This document shows positions 39,448 to 48,675 of a stretch of 64,000 bases of DNA, one piece after another. Source of the DNA: Pseudomonas azotoformans. Its GTDB lineage: Bacteria; Pseudomonadota; Gammaproteobacteria; Pseudomonadales; Pseudomonadaceae. The DNA lies in the NCBI RefSeq assembly GCF_001579805.1, contig NZ_CP014546.1, positions 6,200,001-6,264,000 on the forward strand, given 5' to 3'. Each line of letters opens with the position of its first letter. The first letter of the stretch is position 1. A model generated the notes under the pieces. It was not told where the DNA came from. It worked only from the letters and a program-made list of their open reading frames with translations, and made no database searches. Position numbers and translations under genes: made by a program.

Positions 39448-42400
39448 CGGCGTAGTCGAACGACAGGCTCAGGCGCCCGTTACGGTCTTCTTCGGTGTGC
39501 AGTTGCAGGTCGAACTTGGCTTCGCGGCTGTGCCACGGCAATTCGTCAGCGAGCATGCCGGGCAGGCGGCGCAAGGCGCTGAGGTCGCGTTGCTGATGGT
39601 TGAACATGACCTGGAACAGACCCTGTTCGCGGGCCTGCGGGAAGGCTTCGAGCAGTTGTTCGAACGGCAGGTCCTGATGGGCCTGGGCACCCAGCGCCGC
39701 CTGACGTGTCGCGGCCAACAGCTCGTTGAACGGCAGGCGTGCGTCCAGCTCGGCACGTAACACCAGCGTGTTGATGAAGAAGCCGACCAGGCCTTGGGTT
39801 TCCTGGCGCGGGCGGTTGGCGTTGGGCACGCCGATGCGAATGTCGCGCTGGCCGCTGTAGCGATGCAGCAGGCTCTGGAACGCTGCCAGCAACAGCATGA
39901 ACGGCGTGGATTCGTTGGCCTGGGCTGTCTGGCGAATCGCTTCGCTGAGGCTCGCGCCAAGGCGCACGGTGTGGCGTGAGGCACTGTGGCGGTGGTGTGC
40001 CGAGCGCGGGTGGTCGGTCGCCAGGCTGAGGGTGGGATGCTCTTCACCCAGCTGTGCTTTCCAGTACGCCAGTTGACGCTGGCCTTCACCTTCGGCCAGC
40101 CATTGGCGCTGCCAACTGCCGTAGTCGGCGTATTGCAGGGCCAGGGGCGGCAGCTCCAGGGTTTGGCCCTGGGCTGCGGCGGCGTACAGGCGCGAGAATT
40201 CATCGATCAAAATGTTCAGCGACCAGCCGTCGGCGATGATGTGGTGCAGCGTCACCAGCAGCTGGTGATCTTCATCGTCCAGGCGCACCAGGGTCACCCA
40301 CAGCAGCGGGCCTTTTTCCAGGTCGAACTGAGTGCGTGCTTCGTCTTCGCGGATCTGTTGCGCACGGGCTTCGCGCTCGGCAACAGGCAGGTCGCTGAGG
40401 TCGATGACTTGCAGGTCGAAATCCGCCTTGGCGTCAACACGCTGGAAGGCCTGGCCGTCGCGCTCGTAGAAGCGGGTACGCAGGGCTTCGTGGCGCTGGA
40501 TCAGTTGCTGGAAGCTGGCGCGCACGGCGTCTTCATCCAGCTCGCCGCGCAGGCGCAGGGCGCCGGGGATGGTGTAGGCGCTGCTGTGCGGGTCCAGTTG
40601 CCAGGTGATCCACAGGCGGTTCTGTGCCAGGGATTGAGGCAACTCCTCTTGGCGTGACAGGCGCTGAATCGCGCCTTGGGCGACGCCACCGTCTTGCTGC
40701 AACTGCGCAACGTTGGCGGCAAAGCCTTCCAGGGTCGGCGCTTCGAATAGCATGCGCAGGTTCAGCTCCAGGCCGAGAGTTTCGCGCAGGCGTGCGACCA
40801 CCTGGGTGGCGGTGATGGAGTTGCCGCCGAGCAGGAAGAAATGATCATCGGCAGCAACGCTGGCGACTCGCAGTTGTTCACACCAGATCGCCGCGATCTG
40901 GCTGTGCAACTCGGATTCCAGCGCACCTTCGCGCACCTGCGTTTGCAGGTCGGGGAACTGCGCATAGCTGTCCAGGCTGCCGTCCTTGTGGCGCAGCGCA
41001 CAGGCTGCGCGCTGTACTTTGCCGCTGGAGGTCTTGGGCAAGGCGCCGGGGTTGAGCAGTACAACTACGCTTGGCGCCTCTTGATACGCCTCGGCAACGG
41101 CTTGGCGGATCGCCTTGATCAACGCTTCGGGCGGCAGGATTTTCTGCACGCTGCGGCTGATTTCGGCGGCAATGCCGATGCCTTCCAGGCCCTGCTCAGT
41201 CACCGTAAATGCAGCGACCCGGCCTTTGCGCACCACTTCCACTTCGCGCTCGATGGTCTGCTCGATGTCCTGGGGATACAGGTTGTGGCCGCGCACGATC
41301 AGCAAGTCCTTGAGGCGACCAGTGATGTACACCTCGCCGTCACGAATGAAACCCAGGTCGCCGGTGCGCAGCCAGGTACGGCCGGCGTGCTGCACGAAGG
41401 TCTTGGCGGTGGCTTCGGGGTTGCGCCAGTAGCCGTGGGCGATGCTCGGGCCAGTAGCCCAGAGTTCGCCGACGCTGTTGTCGGGCAGCTCGGTGAGGGC
41501 CTGCGGGTCCGCGATCAGCACCGCGTGTTCGGGCTGGCTGGTGCCGCAGCTCATGATCGCACTGCCCTGCCCCGGTTCGGCGCGGTTGGCGGCCAAGGCT
41601 TGCTCGTCGACGCGCAGCGCCGGGATGCCATGACCACGGGTGCCACCGGCGACAAACAGGGTCGCCTCGGCCAGGCCGTAGGAGGCAAAGAAATTGTTCG
41701 GGGTAAAACCGCAGGCGGCGAACTTCTCGGCGAAGCGCTCCAGGGTGTCGAGGCGGATCGGTTCGGAACCGGAATAGGCCACGCGCCACCGGCTCAGATC
41801 CAGGCGCTCCAGGGCTGAGTCGCTGACCCTTTCGCTGCACAGGCGATAAGCGAAATCCGGGCCACCGCTGATGGTGCCGCCGTATTCGCTGATCGCTTCC
41901 AGCCAGCGCAATGGCCGACCCAGGAAGTAGGCCGGCGACATCAACACGCAGGGCACGCCACTGAAGATCGGTTGCAGCAAGCCGCCGATCAGGCCCATGT
42001 CGTGGTACAGCGGCAACCAGCTGACGATCACATCATCCGGGTTCAGGTCGATACCGAAACCGCGACGGATCAGTACTTCGTTGGCGACCAGGTTGCCGTG
42101 GCTGACCTGCACGCCCTTGGGTAATGCGGTGGAACCGGAGGTGTATTGCAGGAAGGCGATGTCGTCCGGGCGCAGGTCGGGGGCGACCCAATGGCCGAGG
42201 TTTTCCAGGCGATCGACGCTCAATACCGGCGGCGCGTTTTCGATCTGTGACAAGCCATCGGCGAGGCTGGCGATGGTCAGCAACAGGCGCGGCTCGGCAT
42301 CGCTGATGATCGACAGCAGGCGCTCCTGGTGATGACGGCGGGTGGACTCCGGCGGATAGGCCGGCACCGCGATCACACCCGCGTAGAGGCAACCAAAGAA

Positions 42401-42640
42401 CGCCGCGACGTAATCCGGACCGCTGGGAAACAACAGCACGGCACGGTCGCCCAGGTTCGCATTGGCTTGCAAGGCGGCGGCGATGGTGCGGGCGCGCTGG
42501 TCCAGGTCGCGGTAACTGAGTACGACGCTGTGCTCGGCGGATTCGGCGAGGAAGCGCAGGGCGACCTGGTCCGGGGTCTGCGCGGCGCGACGTTGAAGGG
42601 ACTGGACCAGGGTGCGGGGAAGTTCGAAGGCGTCCATCAT
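39161..42640 (-). CDS. pvdL: PvdL N-terminal fragment: FAAL, carrier and first condensation domains
   Basis: The fragment reads 1159 residues. It opens with a fatty acyl-AMP ligase (about 1-570) with [20 protein letters not shown] near 165 (core [11 protein letters not shown]), [16 protein letters not shown] and [20 protein letters not shown] (core RTGDLGF). A carrier protein follows with the phosphopantetheine serine in [11 protein letters not shown] near 603, then a condensation domain (about 665-1075) with HHIIADGW near 802. The sequence is PvdL-like up to QRLA at about 1077; the remaining 80 or so residues are out-of-frame. It starts 54 bases after pvdG, in the same operon. Confidence 0.85.
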   Translation of the reverse strand: MMDAFELPRTLVQSLQRRAAQTPDQVALRFLAESAEHSVVLSYRDLDQRARTIAAALQANANLGDRAVLLFPSGPDYVAAFFGCLYAGVIAVPAYPPESTRRHHQERLLSIISDAEPRLLLTIASLADGLSQIENAPPVLSVDRLENLGHWVAPDLRPDDIAFLQYTSGSTALPKGVQVSHGNLVANEVLIRRGFGIDLNPDDVIVSWLPLYHDMGLIGGLLQPIFSGVPCVLMSPAYFLGRPLRWLEAISEYGGTISGGPDFAYRLCSERVSDSALERLDLSRWRVAYSGSEPIRLDTLERFAEKFAACGFTPNNFFASYGLAEATLFVAGGTRGHGIPALRVDEQALAANRAEPGQGSAIMSCGTSQPEHAVLIADPQALTELPDNSVGELWATGPSIAHGYWRNPEATAKTFVQHAGRTWLRTGDLGFIRDGEVYITGRLKDLLIVRGHNLYPQDIEQTIEREVEVVRKGRVAAFTVTEQGLEGIGIAAEISRSVQKILPPEALIKAIRQAVAEAYQEAPSVVVLLNPGALPKTSSGKVQRAACALRHKDGSLDSYAQFPDLQTQVREGALESELHSQIAAIWCEQLRVASVAADDHFFLLGGNSITATQVVARLRETLGLELNLRMLFEAPTLEGFAANVAQLQQDGGVAQGAIQRLSRQEELPQSLAQNRLWITWQLDPHSSAYTIPGALRLRGELDEDAVRASFQQLIQRHEALRTRFYERDGQAFQRVDAKADFDLQVIDLSDLPVAEREARAQQIREDEARTQFDLEKGPLLWVTLVRLDDEDHQLLVTLHHIIADGWSLNILIDEFSRLYAAAAQGQTLELPPLALQYADYGSWQRQWLAEGEGQRQLAYWKAQLGEEHPTLSLATDHPRSAHHRHSASRHTVRLGASLSEAIRQTAQANESTPFMLLLAAFQSLLHRYSGQRDIRIGVPNANRPRQETQGLVGFFINTLVLRAELDARLPFNELLAATRQAALGAQAHQDLPFEQLLEAFPQAREQGLFQVMFNHQQRDLSALRRLPGMLADELPWHSREAKFDLQLHTEEDRNGRLSLSFDYADELFENATLQRLARALHQPVARRLRAAPASHRRPCADAARRTGALQRSTLRTGPSVAARTAQPADLGRHRAGLGWRQPELRPAAHPGQPLGPLPA

Positions 42641-42694
42641 GGGGTTCCTGCCTGAAATCGGCTTACGGGAAATTCAAGAATTCGGGGGGCTTGC

Positions 42695-43447
42695 TCAGCC
42701 GACGGCGAGTGGCCGTGCCGCGCCATTGCGCCAGCGGGCCAGGTGTTCGTCGGCGTAACGCCGCATGCAGCGCAGCACGGCGCTTTCGTGTTGCATGAGG
42801 AAGAAGTGGTGACCGTCGAACATGTCCAGGGAAAAACCGCTGGCGGCGTCGAGTTGCCAGTCGAGCAACTGGTCGGCGCGCACGCTGTCCTGCTTGCCAC
42901 CGAACACGTGGATCGGCATGCCCAACGGTGCGCGCTCGCCGTAGGTGAAGCTGCCGCACAGCAGGAAATCGGCGCGCAGGATCGGCAGCATCAACTGCAT
43001 CAACTCGGGGTTGGCCAGGGCTTCCTCGGCGGTGCCTTGCAGTTCGCGCAGGCGGGCGATCAGCTGTTCGTCAGTTTTTTCGACGGCGTATTCGCTGACG
43101 TCGCGACGCGCCGGCCCGGCCGTGCCGGAAGCGAACAGGGCCAGTGGCGGCGGCACATTGCGCGCACGCAATGCATGCGCCAACTCAAAGGCCAGCAGGC
43201 CGCCGAGGCTGTGGCCGAACAAGGCGTAGGGGCCGTTCAAGTCGCGGCCGATTTCGTCCGCAAGCTGGGCAGCCAACACCTTGATATCGCGCTGCAGCGG
43301 CTCGTCCATGCGCATGCCACGCCCGGGCAGTTCAAGCGGGCACACCTGCAACCACTCAGGCAAAGAGCGGCGCCAGCGCGCGTAAACCATGGCGCTGGCG
43401 CCCGAATAGGGCAGGCAGAACAGGCGCAGTCGGGTCGGCGTACTCAT
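42695..43447 (-). CDS. pvdG: Type II thioesterase PvdG
   Basis: This 250-residue alpha/beta hydrolase edits stalled or mis-primed NRPS carrier domains. It shows [17 protein letters not shown] near the N-terminus, the nucleophile elbow [15 protein letters not shown] with catalytic Ser, and the C-terminal histidine in [13 protein letters not shown]. It lies between pvdS (divergent) and pvdL (54 bases downstream), the usual pyoverdine order. Its ATG overlaps the stop of a possible 17-codon leader. Transcription should start from the PvdS box at 43559-43583. Confidence 0.93.
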   Translation of the reverse strand: MSTPTRLRLFCLPYSGASAMVYARWRRSLPEWLQVCPLELPGRGMRMDEPLQRDIKVLAAQLADEIGRDLNGPYALFGHSLGGLLAFELAHALRARNVPPPLALFASGTAGPARRDVSEYAVEKTDEQLIARLRELQGTAEEALANPELMQLMLPILRADFLLCGSFTYGERAPLGMPIHVFGGKQDSVRADQLLDWQLDAASGFSLDMFDGHHFFLMQHESAVLRCMRRYADEHLARWRNGAARPLAVG

Positions 43448-43497
43448 CGAGTGACGACTCCAAACTGAAACACGCTGTATGCACGATAGAAACCCAT
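43444..43497 (-). CDS. Possible 17-residue leader peptide coupled to pvdG
   Basis: An ATG at 43497 with an ideal AGGAGG site five bases upstream opens a 17-codon frame, [17 protein letters not shown], whose TGA overlaps the pvdG ATG in an ATGA junction. pvdG itself has only a weaker GGAG. The reading frame differs from pvdG, so it is not an N-terminal extension. Translation is likely on sequence grounds. A function, such as coupling or attenuation, is inference. Confidence 0.5.
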   Translation of the reverse strand: MGFYRAYSVFQFGVVTR

Positions 43498-43558
43498 TTC
43501 GTCCTCCTGCGGGTGCTGATCCTTGGCCGTTTCGCTAACGGACCTGTCACCCAGAAGA

Positions 43559-43583
43559 ACGGACGGCACCGGCAAATAATTAG
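43559..43583 (-). promoter_or_regulatory. PvdS-dependent promoter of pvdG-pvdL
   Basis: On the minus strand the sequence reads CTAATT, 16 bases, CGT. This matches the iron-starvation box TAAAT-N16-CGT except for one base in the first element. It lies 112 bases before pvdG and about 60 bases before the leader peptide. Confidence 0.7.
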
Positions 43584-43650
43584 TCGCCGGCTACGCGCGA
43601 GACGTGGTTCACACCTAACAAGAAAGCATAAGATTAGTTCGCCTTCTCAT

Positions 43651-43677
43651 TTGACAATCATTATCATTCAGCATAAT
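43651..43677 (+). promoter_or_regulatory. pvdS promoter with overlapping Fur box
   Basis: TTGACA (43651-43656) and CATAAT (43672-43677) form a sigma-70-like promoter with a 15-base spacer. The spacer holds GACAATCATTATCATTCAG (43653-43671), a good match to the Fur box GATAATGATAATCATTATC. Iron-loaded Fur would therefore shut off pvdS and, through it, the pyoverdine genes. Confidence 0.8.
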
Positions 43678-43749
43678 TTGTTGCCCGATGTGTAGGAGGC
43701 CTCAGCAAGGACGCCCTCCCCTAACCTCTTTTGCGACAAGGTGATTTCC

Positions 43750-44301
43750 ATGACGGAACAAGTATCCACAGGCAGGTGCGACTCACCGCTTCTCCAGGCA
43801 TTCGTCGATAATCGGCTGATTCTGGTGAAGATCGCGGCACGCATTACCGGCTGCCGCTCCCGCGCCGAAGACGTAGTGCAGGACGCCTACTTCCGGTTGC
43901 AGTCGGCGCCGACGATCACGTCATCGTTCAAGGCGCAATTGAGTTATCTGTTCCAGATCGTGCGCAACCTGGCCATCGATCACTACCGCAAGCAGGCCCT
44001 GGAGCTCAAATACTCAGGGACGGAAGAGGAAGGCTTGAATGTGGTTATTCACGGCGCTTCACCGGAAACCTCGCACATCAATTTCAACACTCTGGAAAAC
44101 ATCGCCGACGCCCTGACGGAGCTGCCGCAACGCACCCGCTACGCGTTCGAGATGTACCGCCTGCACGGCGTGCCGCAAAAGGACATCGCCAAGGAACTCG
44201 GCGTGTCGCCGACCCTGGTGAACTTCATGATCCGGGATGCGCTGGTGCACTGCCGCAAGGTGTCGGGCAGCCATAGTGATACTTTTGCGCGACGGGTGTG
44301 A
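43750..44301 (+). CDS. pvdS: ECF sigma factor PvdS
   Basis: This 183-residue iron-starvation sigma factor directs RNA polymerase to pyoverdine genes. Region 2 is visible in RSRAEDVVQDAYFRLQ and QIVRNLAIDHYRKQAL, region 4 in LPQRTRYAFEMYRLHGVPQKDIAKELGVSPTLVNFMIRDAL (helix core KDIAKELGVSPTLVN). The ATG at 43750 with AAGGTGA six bases upstream is better than the in-frame GTG at 43741. The upstream Fur box and the PvdS boxes before pvdG and pvdH complete the regulatory circuit. In well-studied relatives the anti-sigma factor FpvR holds PvdS; fpvR is not in this window. Confidence 0.95.
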   Translation: MTEQVSTGRCDSPLLQAFVDNRLILVKIAARITGCRSRAEDVVQDAYFRLQSAPTITSSFKAQLSYLFQIVRNLAIDHYRKQALELKYSGTEEEGLNVVIHGASPETSHINFNTLENIADALTELPQRTRYAFEMYRLHGVPQKDIAKELGVSPTLVNFMIRDALVHCRKVSGSHSDTFARRV

Positions 44302-44318
44302 CACACCGCTGTAGGAAA

Positions 44319-44346
44319 TGTGGGAGCGGGCTTGCTCGCTCCCACA
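44319..44346. repeat. REP-type hairpin between pvdS and a convergent gene
   Basis: TGTGGGAGCG (44319-44328) pairs with CGCTCCCACA (44337-44346). It fills the 46-bp gap between convergent pvdS and the solute-binding protein gene, overlapping no coding sequence, and could end both transcripts. Confidence 0.7.
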
Positions 44347-44347
44347 C

Positions 44348-45136
44348 TCAGGGCACCGCCGTCACATCAATGCGATACGGCTCGAAAATCTTCAGCATCT
44401 CGCCATCATCGCGCAAGCGCTTGAGCAACGCGGCAAACGCCTCCCCCGTAATCGGCGCTTTCGGGCGCAACAGCGCAAAGTGGTGATACACCTGATCGAT
44501 GCGTTCCGACACCAGGAACTGCCCGGCCATGTCCGCGTTGCGCACCATGAAATCACTCAAGTACGAACGCGTCACCAGGGCGATGTCGGCACGCCCGCGC
44601 GCGACCATCAGCAAGTTGCTGTCATGGGAATAGGTCAACGTGGCGTTGAAGTGCTCGGCCATGTACTTGGGGTCGGGGTTGAAGTTGGCGAAGGCGTAGT
44701 GATAACCACTGAATACCGCCAGGCGCTTGCCGTTCAGGTCAGCGAAATAAGCCTGGTCACGGCCGGGCTCACGCTGGGCGACGAAGATTTCGGCGTCTTC
44801 CAGGCCCATGTCGACGCTGGTGTGGGGAATCTTCTGCCAGCCCCAGGCGGGGTTTTCGAAGATGGCCATATCGACTCGGCCCTGCTCGAAATCGCGGAAA
44901 CGCCGAGGGATTGAGGTGGGCACCAACACGAACTGGTAATCGGTTTGCGCGGCGTTCAACGCCTCGACCAGTTGCGGCAGCAAACCGGTATCGGCGCCCT
45001 GCTCCGGGCGCACGGTGTAGGGCGGAAAGTGCGCCGCGCCGATGCGCACCAACTGCGCAGCCGACGCCGGCACCCACCACGCGGTGCCCAGTGCCCAAAA
45101 GGTAAGTCCTGCAGCCAGCCGCCATGGCAAAAACAT
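44348..45136 (-). CDS. Periplasmic solute-binding-like protein (bacterial extracellular family 3)
   Basis: This 262-residue protein has a signal peptide (LAAGLTFWALGTAWWVPASA, cleavage near ASA-AQ) and a two-lobe binding fold: VRIGAAHFPPYTVRPEQGADTG at the start, FEQGRVDMAIFENPAWGW, LNGKRLAVFSGYHYAF and RADIALVTRSYLSDF. Such proteins bind amino acids or act as periplasmic sensors. There is no ABC permease next to it, so it is an orphan whose ligand cannot be inferred. ATG 45136 is used; GTG 45148 is possible. It lies between the pyoverdine and atu loci. Confidence 0.8.
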   Translation of the reverse strand: MFLPWRLAAGLTFWALGTAWWVPASAAQLVRIGAAHFPPYTVRPEQGADTGLLPQLVEALNAAQTDYQFVLVPTSIPRRFRDFEQGRVDMAIFENPAWGWQKIPHTSVDMGLEDAEIFVAQREPGRDQAYFADLNGKRLAVFSGYHYAFANFNPDPKYMAEHFNATLTYSHDSNLLMVARGRADIALVTRSYLSDFMVRNADMAGQFLVSERIDQVYHHFALLRPKAPITGEAFAALLKRLRDDGEMLKIFEPYRIDVTAVP

Positions 45137-45230
45137 CAAGGCACACACCGTTCAAAAACGCTAATGGCGATAAGCTAGGCGTTTTTGTCTGGCGAGACAA
45201 CTTTCTACCGGCAAATTAATAGCTTGCACC

Positions 45231-45854
45231 TCAATCGGCTTTCAGAACCATGAGCAGGGCTTCTTCGGCCAATTGCTCAAGCGTCAGGCTGCCCTCGGCG
45301 CGAAACCAAGTGGTGGTCCAGGACAGGGCACCGGTCAGGAAACGTCGCGTAATAAATACGTCGCCACGGATATAGCCAGCGTCCTTGGCCTCGCCCAGCA
45401 CTTGCAGCCAGAGCGCCTCATACACGTCACGCAGGGCCAGCACCTGGGCCTGGCCGTCGGCCGACAGCGAACGCCATTCGTACACCAGCACCGCCATCGC
45501 CTCACCGCTGCCGCCCATGATCGACTGCAATTCGCAGCGGATCAGCGCCAGCACGCGCTCGCGCACGTTAGTGGCTTCCTCAAGGGACGCGCGCATCATC
45601 GCGGTGTTGTAGTGGATGGTTTCTTCCATCACTGCGCGCAGGATCTCATCCTTGCTCTTGAAGTGATGAAAGATGCTGCCGGACTGGATGCCCACGGCGC
45701 TGGCCAGGTCGCGCACGGTGGTGCGCTCGAAGCCCTTGTTGCGAAACAAGTGGGCCGCGGTCTGCAGCAGCTTGCCCCGAGCGCTGTCGGGGTCGGTCAA
45801 TTGGCCGCCGTCGACCATGGTGCGCATCACCCGCAGGGCTTTATGCTCATCCAT
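45231..45854 (-). CDS. atuR: TetR-family repressor AtuR
   Basis: This 207-residue regulator has an N-terminal helix-turn-helix (RGKLLQTAAHLFRNKGFERTTVRDLASAVGIQSGSIFHHFKSKDEIL; core TTVRDLASAVGIQSGSIFHH) and a C-terminal ligand domain. It is divergent from atuA, and two matching palindromes lie between them, as expected for AtuR, the repressor of acyclic terpene use in P. aeruginosa. The frame stays open far upstream opposite atuA, but ATG 45854 gives the TetR-like N-terminus MDEHKALRVMRT and leaves the operators untranslated. Confidence 0.88.
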   Translation of the reverse strand: MDEHKALRVMRTMVDGGQLTDPDSARGKLLQTAAHLFRNKGFERTTVRDLASAVGIQSGSIFHHFKSKDEILRAVMEETIHYNTAMMRASLEEATNVRERVLALIRCELQSIMGGSGEAMAVLVYEWRSLSADGQAQVLALRDVYEALWLQVLGEAKDAGYIRGDVFITRRFLTGALSWTTTWFRAEGSLTLEQLAEEALLMVLKAD

Positions 45855-45912
45855 GCCTCTCTCCTCTACTTCCACGGACGTCTTGGCCGGCAATTTAGGC
45901 CGTGGCGGCCAC

Positions 45913-45971
45913 CCAAGCAAGCGCTTGGCTAAAACTTGTGACTGGAGTTTACAAACCAAGCGCTTGCTTGG
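45913..45971. promoter_or_regulatory. Paired AtuR operators in the atuR-atuA promoter
   Basis: CCAAGCAAGCGCTTGG (45913-45928) and CCAAGCGCTTGCTTGG (45956-45971) are exact reverse complements of each other, and each holds the palindrome CAAGCGCTTG. They lie 43 bases apart, one near each divergent gene, and are the evident binding sites for AtuR. Confidence 0.8.
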
Positions 45972-46007
45972 TAGTCTCGCCCACAGCCATTCGAGGAAGG
46001 ATTTCTC

Positions 46008-47786
46008 ATGAGCAAGACGGTTCGTATCGGCTGTGCCAGCGCCTTCTGGGGCGACACCTGCACCGCCGCCGCCCAACTGGTGCACGGCGGCACACTGGAT
46101 TACCTGGTGTTCGACTACCTGGCGGAAGTCACGATGTCGATCCTCGCCGGCGCGCGCATGAAGGATCCCCAGGCGGGTTACGCCACGGACTTTGTCGACG
46201 TGCTCACGCCGTTGCTGGCAGATATCCAGCGCCAGAGCATTCGCGTGATCAGCAACGCCGGCGGGATCCATCCCCAGGCCTGCGCCGCCGCACTGCAAGC
46301 GGCCTGCGATAAAGCCGGTGTCGAACTCAAAATCGCCGTGCTGCTGGGCGATGACCTGCTGCCCCAACTCAAGCAACTGCACGGCATCACCGACATGTTC
46401 AACGGCACGCCGTTGCCGCCCGCGTGCGTGTCCGCCAATGCCTACCTCGGTGCGCCGGGCATCGCACAGGCGCTGGCATTGGGTGCGGATATCGTCATCA
46501 CCGGCCGCGTGGTCGACAGCGCCGTGGTCAGCGCGGCGCTGGTGCATGAATTCGACTGGTCCTGGCAGGATTACGACCGCCTCGCCCAGGCCGCCTTGGC
46601 CGGGCATATCATCGAATGCGGCGCGCAGTGCACCGGCGGTAATTTCACCGATTGGCGCGACGTGCCGGACTACGCACACATCGGCTTTCCCATCGTCGAA
46701 GTCAGCGCCGACGGGCAGTTCACCGTCAGTAAGGTCGACGGCACCGGTGGGTTGATCAGCGAACTCAGCGTCGCCGAACAGTTGCTGTATGAAATCGGCG
46801 ACCCGCGCGCCTATCTGCTGCCAGATGTGATCTGCGACTTCAGCCAGGTCAAGTTGCAGCAGCAGGGCAAACACCGTGTGCGCCTGCACGGCGCCAAGGG
46901 CTTGCCCCCCACCGATCAGTACAAAGTCAGTGCGACCTACCCGGACGGCTTCCGTTGCACCGCCAGTTGCCTGATCGCCGGAATCGATGCGGTGGCGAAG
47001 GCCGAACGGGTCAGCCAGGCGATCATCGACAAGACCTCGGAGCTATTCAGCCAACGCGGCTGGGCGCCGTACACCGAGGTGAACATCGAACTGCTCGGCA
47101 GTGAAGCGACCTACGGCGCCCACGCAAGGCGCCAGGACTGCCGCGAAGTGGTGGTGAAACTGGCGGTGCGTCACCCGAGTAAGCCGGCGCTGGTACTGTT
47201 CGCCCGAGAGATTGCCCAAGCTGCCACTGGCATGGCGCCGGGCCTGACCGGGATCGTCGGCGGACGGCCGAGCGTGTACCCGGTGATCCGGCTGTTTTCG
47301 TTCCTGATCGATAAATCCGCCTGCGAGCTGCTGATCGACTTCCAGGGCGAACGCCATGCCTGCACCCTGCCGATTGCCGACGCCCCCGCCCTGCCCGAAG
47401 CATCGATTGACCCGCCCAAACCCCAAGGCCGCGCCGACGCCAGCGTGCCGCTGGTGAAACTGGCCGTGGCGCGCTCCGGCGACAAGGGCAACCACAGCAA
47501 TATCGGCGTGATCGCCCGCGATCCCGAGTATTTGCCATGGATCGCCGAAGCGCTGACCCCGGAAGTGATCGTCGACTGGATGAGCCACGTGCTGGACCCC
47601 CTACACGGTCGCGTCGAGCGCTGGTATTTGCCCGGCAGCCACAGCCTCAACTTCCTGCTGGAAAATGCCCTGGGCGGCGGCGGTATCGCCAGCCTGCGCA
47701 TCGACCCGCAAGGCAAGGCCTTTGCCCAGCAACTGCTGGAAATCCCCATCGCCGTGCCGCAGCACATCGCAGATTCACTCACCTGA
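46008..47786 (+). CDS. atuA: Acyclic terpene utilisation protein AtuA
   Basis: This 592-residue protein is the first product of the citronellol/geraniol operon. It is required for the pathway in P. aeruginosa, but its reaction is not firmly established. Family segments visible are [70 protein letters not shown] and a C-terminal part with [22 protein letters not shown] (core [12 protein letters not shown]). An AGGAAGG ribosome site precedes ATG 46008. It is followed 13 bases later by atuB. Confidence 0.92.
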   Translation: MSKTVRIGCASAFWGDTCTAAAQLVHGGTLDYLVFDYLAEVTMSILAGARMKDPQAGYATDFVDVLTPLLADIQRQSIRVISNAGGIHPQACAAALQAACDKAGVELKIAVLLGDDLLPQLKQLHGITDMFNGTPLPPACVSANAYLGAPGIAQALALGADIVITGRVVDSAVVSAALVHEFDWSWQDYDRLAQAALAGHIIECGAQCTGGNFTDWRDVPDYAHIGFPIVEVSADGQFTVSKVDGTGGLISELSVAEQLLYEIGDPRAYLLPDVICDFSQVKLQQQGKHRVRLHGAKGLPPTDQYKVSATYPDGFRCTASCLIAGIDAVAKAERVSQAIIDKTSELFSQRGWAPYTEVNIELLGSEATYGAHARRQDCREVVVKLAVRHPSKPALVLFAREIAQAATGMAPGLTGIVGGRPSVYPVIRLFSFLIDKSACELLIDFQGERHACTLPIADAPALPEASIDPPKPQGRADASVPLVKLAVARSGDKGNHSNIGVIARDPEYLPWIAEALTPEVIVDWMSHVLDPLHGRVERWYLPGSHSLNFLLENALGGGGIASLRIDPQGKAFAQQLLEIPIAVPQHIADSLT

Positions 47787-47799
47787 CAGGAGCCTTGCC

Positions 47800-48672
47800 G
47801 TGGCCTTCGACTCGATCTTCAAAGCCGACCTGTTCCAAGGGCATACCGTGATAGTCACCGGCGGCGGCAGCGGTATTGGCCGCTGCACAGCCCATGAACT
47901 GGCGGCCTTGGGTGCCAAGGTGATACTGGTGGGACGCAAGCCGGAAAAACTGCAAAACGTCGCGATCGAGATCGCCGAGGATGGCGGCAGCGCCGCGTGG
48001 CAGGCCTGCGACATTCGCGATGAAGAGGCGGTCAAGGCGCTGGTCAAACACATCATTCATGAGCACGGCCCGATCCACGGCCTGGTCAACAATGCGGGTG
48101 GCCAGTACCCGTCGCCGCTGGCCGCGATCAATCAAAAAGGCTTCGAAACCGTACTGCGCACCAACCTGGTCGGCGGTTTCCTGGTGGCACGGGAAGTGTT
48201 CAACCAGTCCATGAGCAAGCACGGCGGCGCCATCGTCAACATGCTCGCGGACATGTGGGGCGGCATGCCCGGCATGGGCCACTCGGGTGCAGCGCGCGCC
48301 GGCATGGACAACTTTACCAAGACCGCCGCCTTCGAATGGGGCTACGCCGGGGTGCGGGTCAACGCCGTGGCGCCGGGCTGGATCGCCTCCAGCGGCATGG
48401 ACACCTACGAAGGCGCGTTCAAGGCGGTGATTCCGACGCTGCGCGAACACGTGCCGCTCAAGCGTATCGGCACCGAATCGGAAGTCAGCGCGGCCATCGT
48501 GTTCCTGCTCAGCCCCGCCGCTGCCTTTATCAGCGGCAGCACCCTGCGCATCGACGGCGCAGCCAGCCTGGGCAGCCGCGCCTGGCCGTTGCACAAGGCG
48601 CAGGCGCCGAGCGAGCCCTTCAATGGCTTTCACCGCGCCTACCTGCCGGATGTGCTCAAGGCGGAGCAATAG
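47800..48672 (+). CDS. atuB: Short-chain dehydrogenase AtuB
   Basis: This 290-residue oxidoreductase has the nucleotide-binding TGGGSGIG motif (HTVIVTGGGSGIGRC) and NNAGGQYP. The usual catalytic Y-x3-K is replaced: the expected region reads LADMWGGMPGMGHSGAARAGMDNF (core HSGAARAGM), as in 2,4-dienoyl-CoA reductase-like members. In the atu pathway AtuB is thought to oxidise the terpene alcohol or aldehyde; this remains inference. The start is GTG at 47800 with AGGAG eight bases upstream. The next gene starts three bases after its stop. Confidence 0.88.
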   Translation: MAFDSIFKADLFQGHTVIVTGGGSGIGRCTAHELAALGAKVILVGRKPEKLQNVAIEIAEDGGSAAWQACDIRDEEAVKALVKHIIHEHGPIHGLVNNAGGQYPSPLAAINQKGFETVLRTNLVGGFLVAREVFNQSMSKHGGAIVNMLADMWGGMPGMGHSGAARAGMDNFTKTAAFEWGYAGVRVNAVAPGWIASSGMDTYEGAFKAVIPTLREHVPLKRIGTESEVSAAIVFLLSPAAAFISGSTLRIDGAASLGSRAWPLHKAQAPSEPFNGFHRAYLPDVLKAEQ

Positions 48673-48675
48673 ACC

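Larger units (their letters stand above)
29749..42640 (-). pseudogene. pvdL: pvdL, pyoverdine non-ribosomal peptide synthetase, interrupted by a one-base insertion as sequenced
   Basis: The whole locus would encode about 4296 residues, close to the known PvdL size, if one base were removed. Domain order is FAAL-T-C-A-T-C-A-T-E-C-A-T with no thioesterase, which is the PvdL architecture. PvdL starts the pyoverdine chain by acylating Glu, then adds Tyr (epimerised to D) and Dab. The frame breaks at 39409-39411, where GGG on the plus strand stands where GG restores [14 protein letters not shown]. No other break was seen across 12.9 kb, so this is either a very recent mutation or an error. If real, the strain should make no pyoverdine. 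Confidence 0.85.

Noticed and set aside
29740..39582. Four very long plus-strand open frames (29740-31509, 31528-34146, 34423-36837, 37699-39582)
   Set aside because: They lie exactly opposite pvdL and follow its GC-rich third-position pattern. None shows family motifs, ribosome sites or normal composition; they are antisense shadows.
41444..41453. Third GCTCGGGCCA site as a further frameshift
   Set aside because: Here the sequence codes in frame for the normal FAAL segment ATGPSIAHG, so it is genuine and not an error.
45855..46889. Upstream extension of atuR to 552 residues
   Set aside because: The extension crosses the operators and the whole start of atuA on the opposite strand, and contains no TetR-like sequence. 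The real start is ATG 45854.
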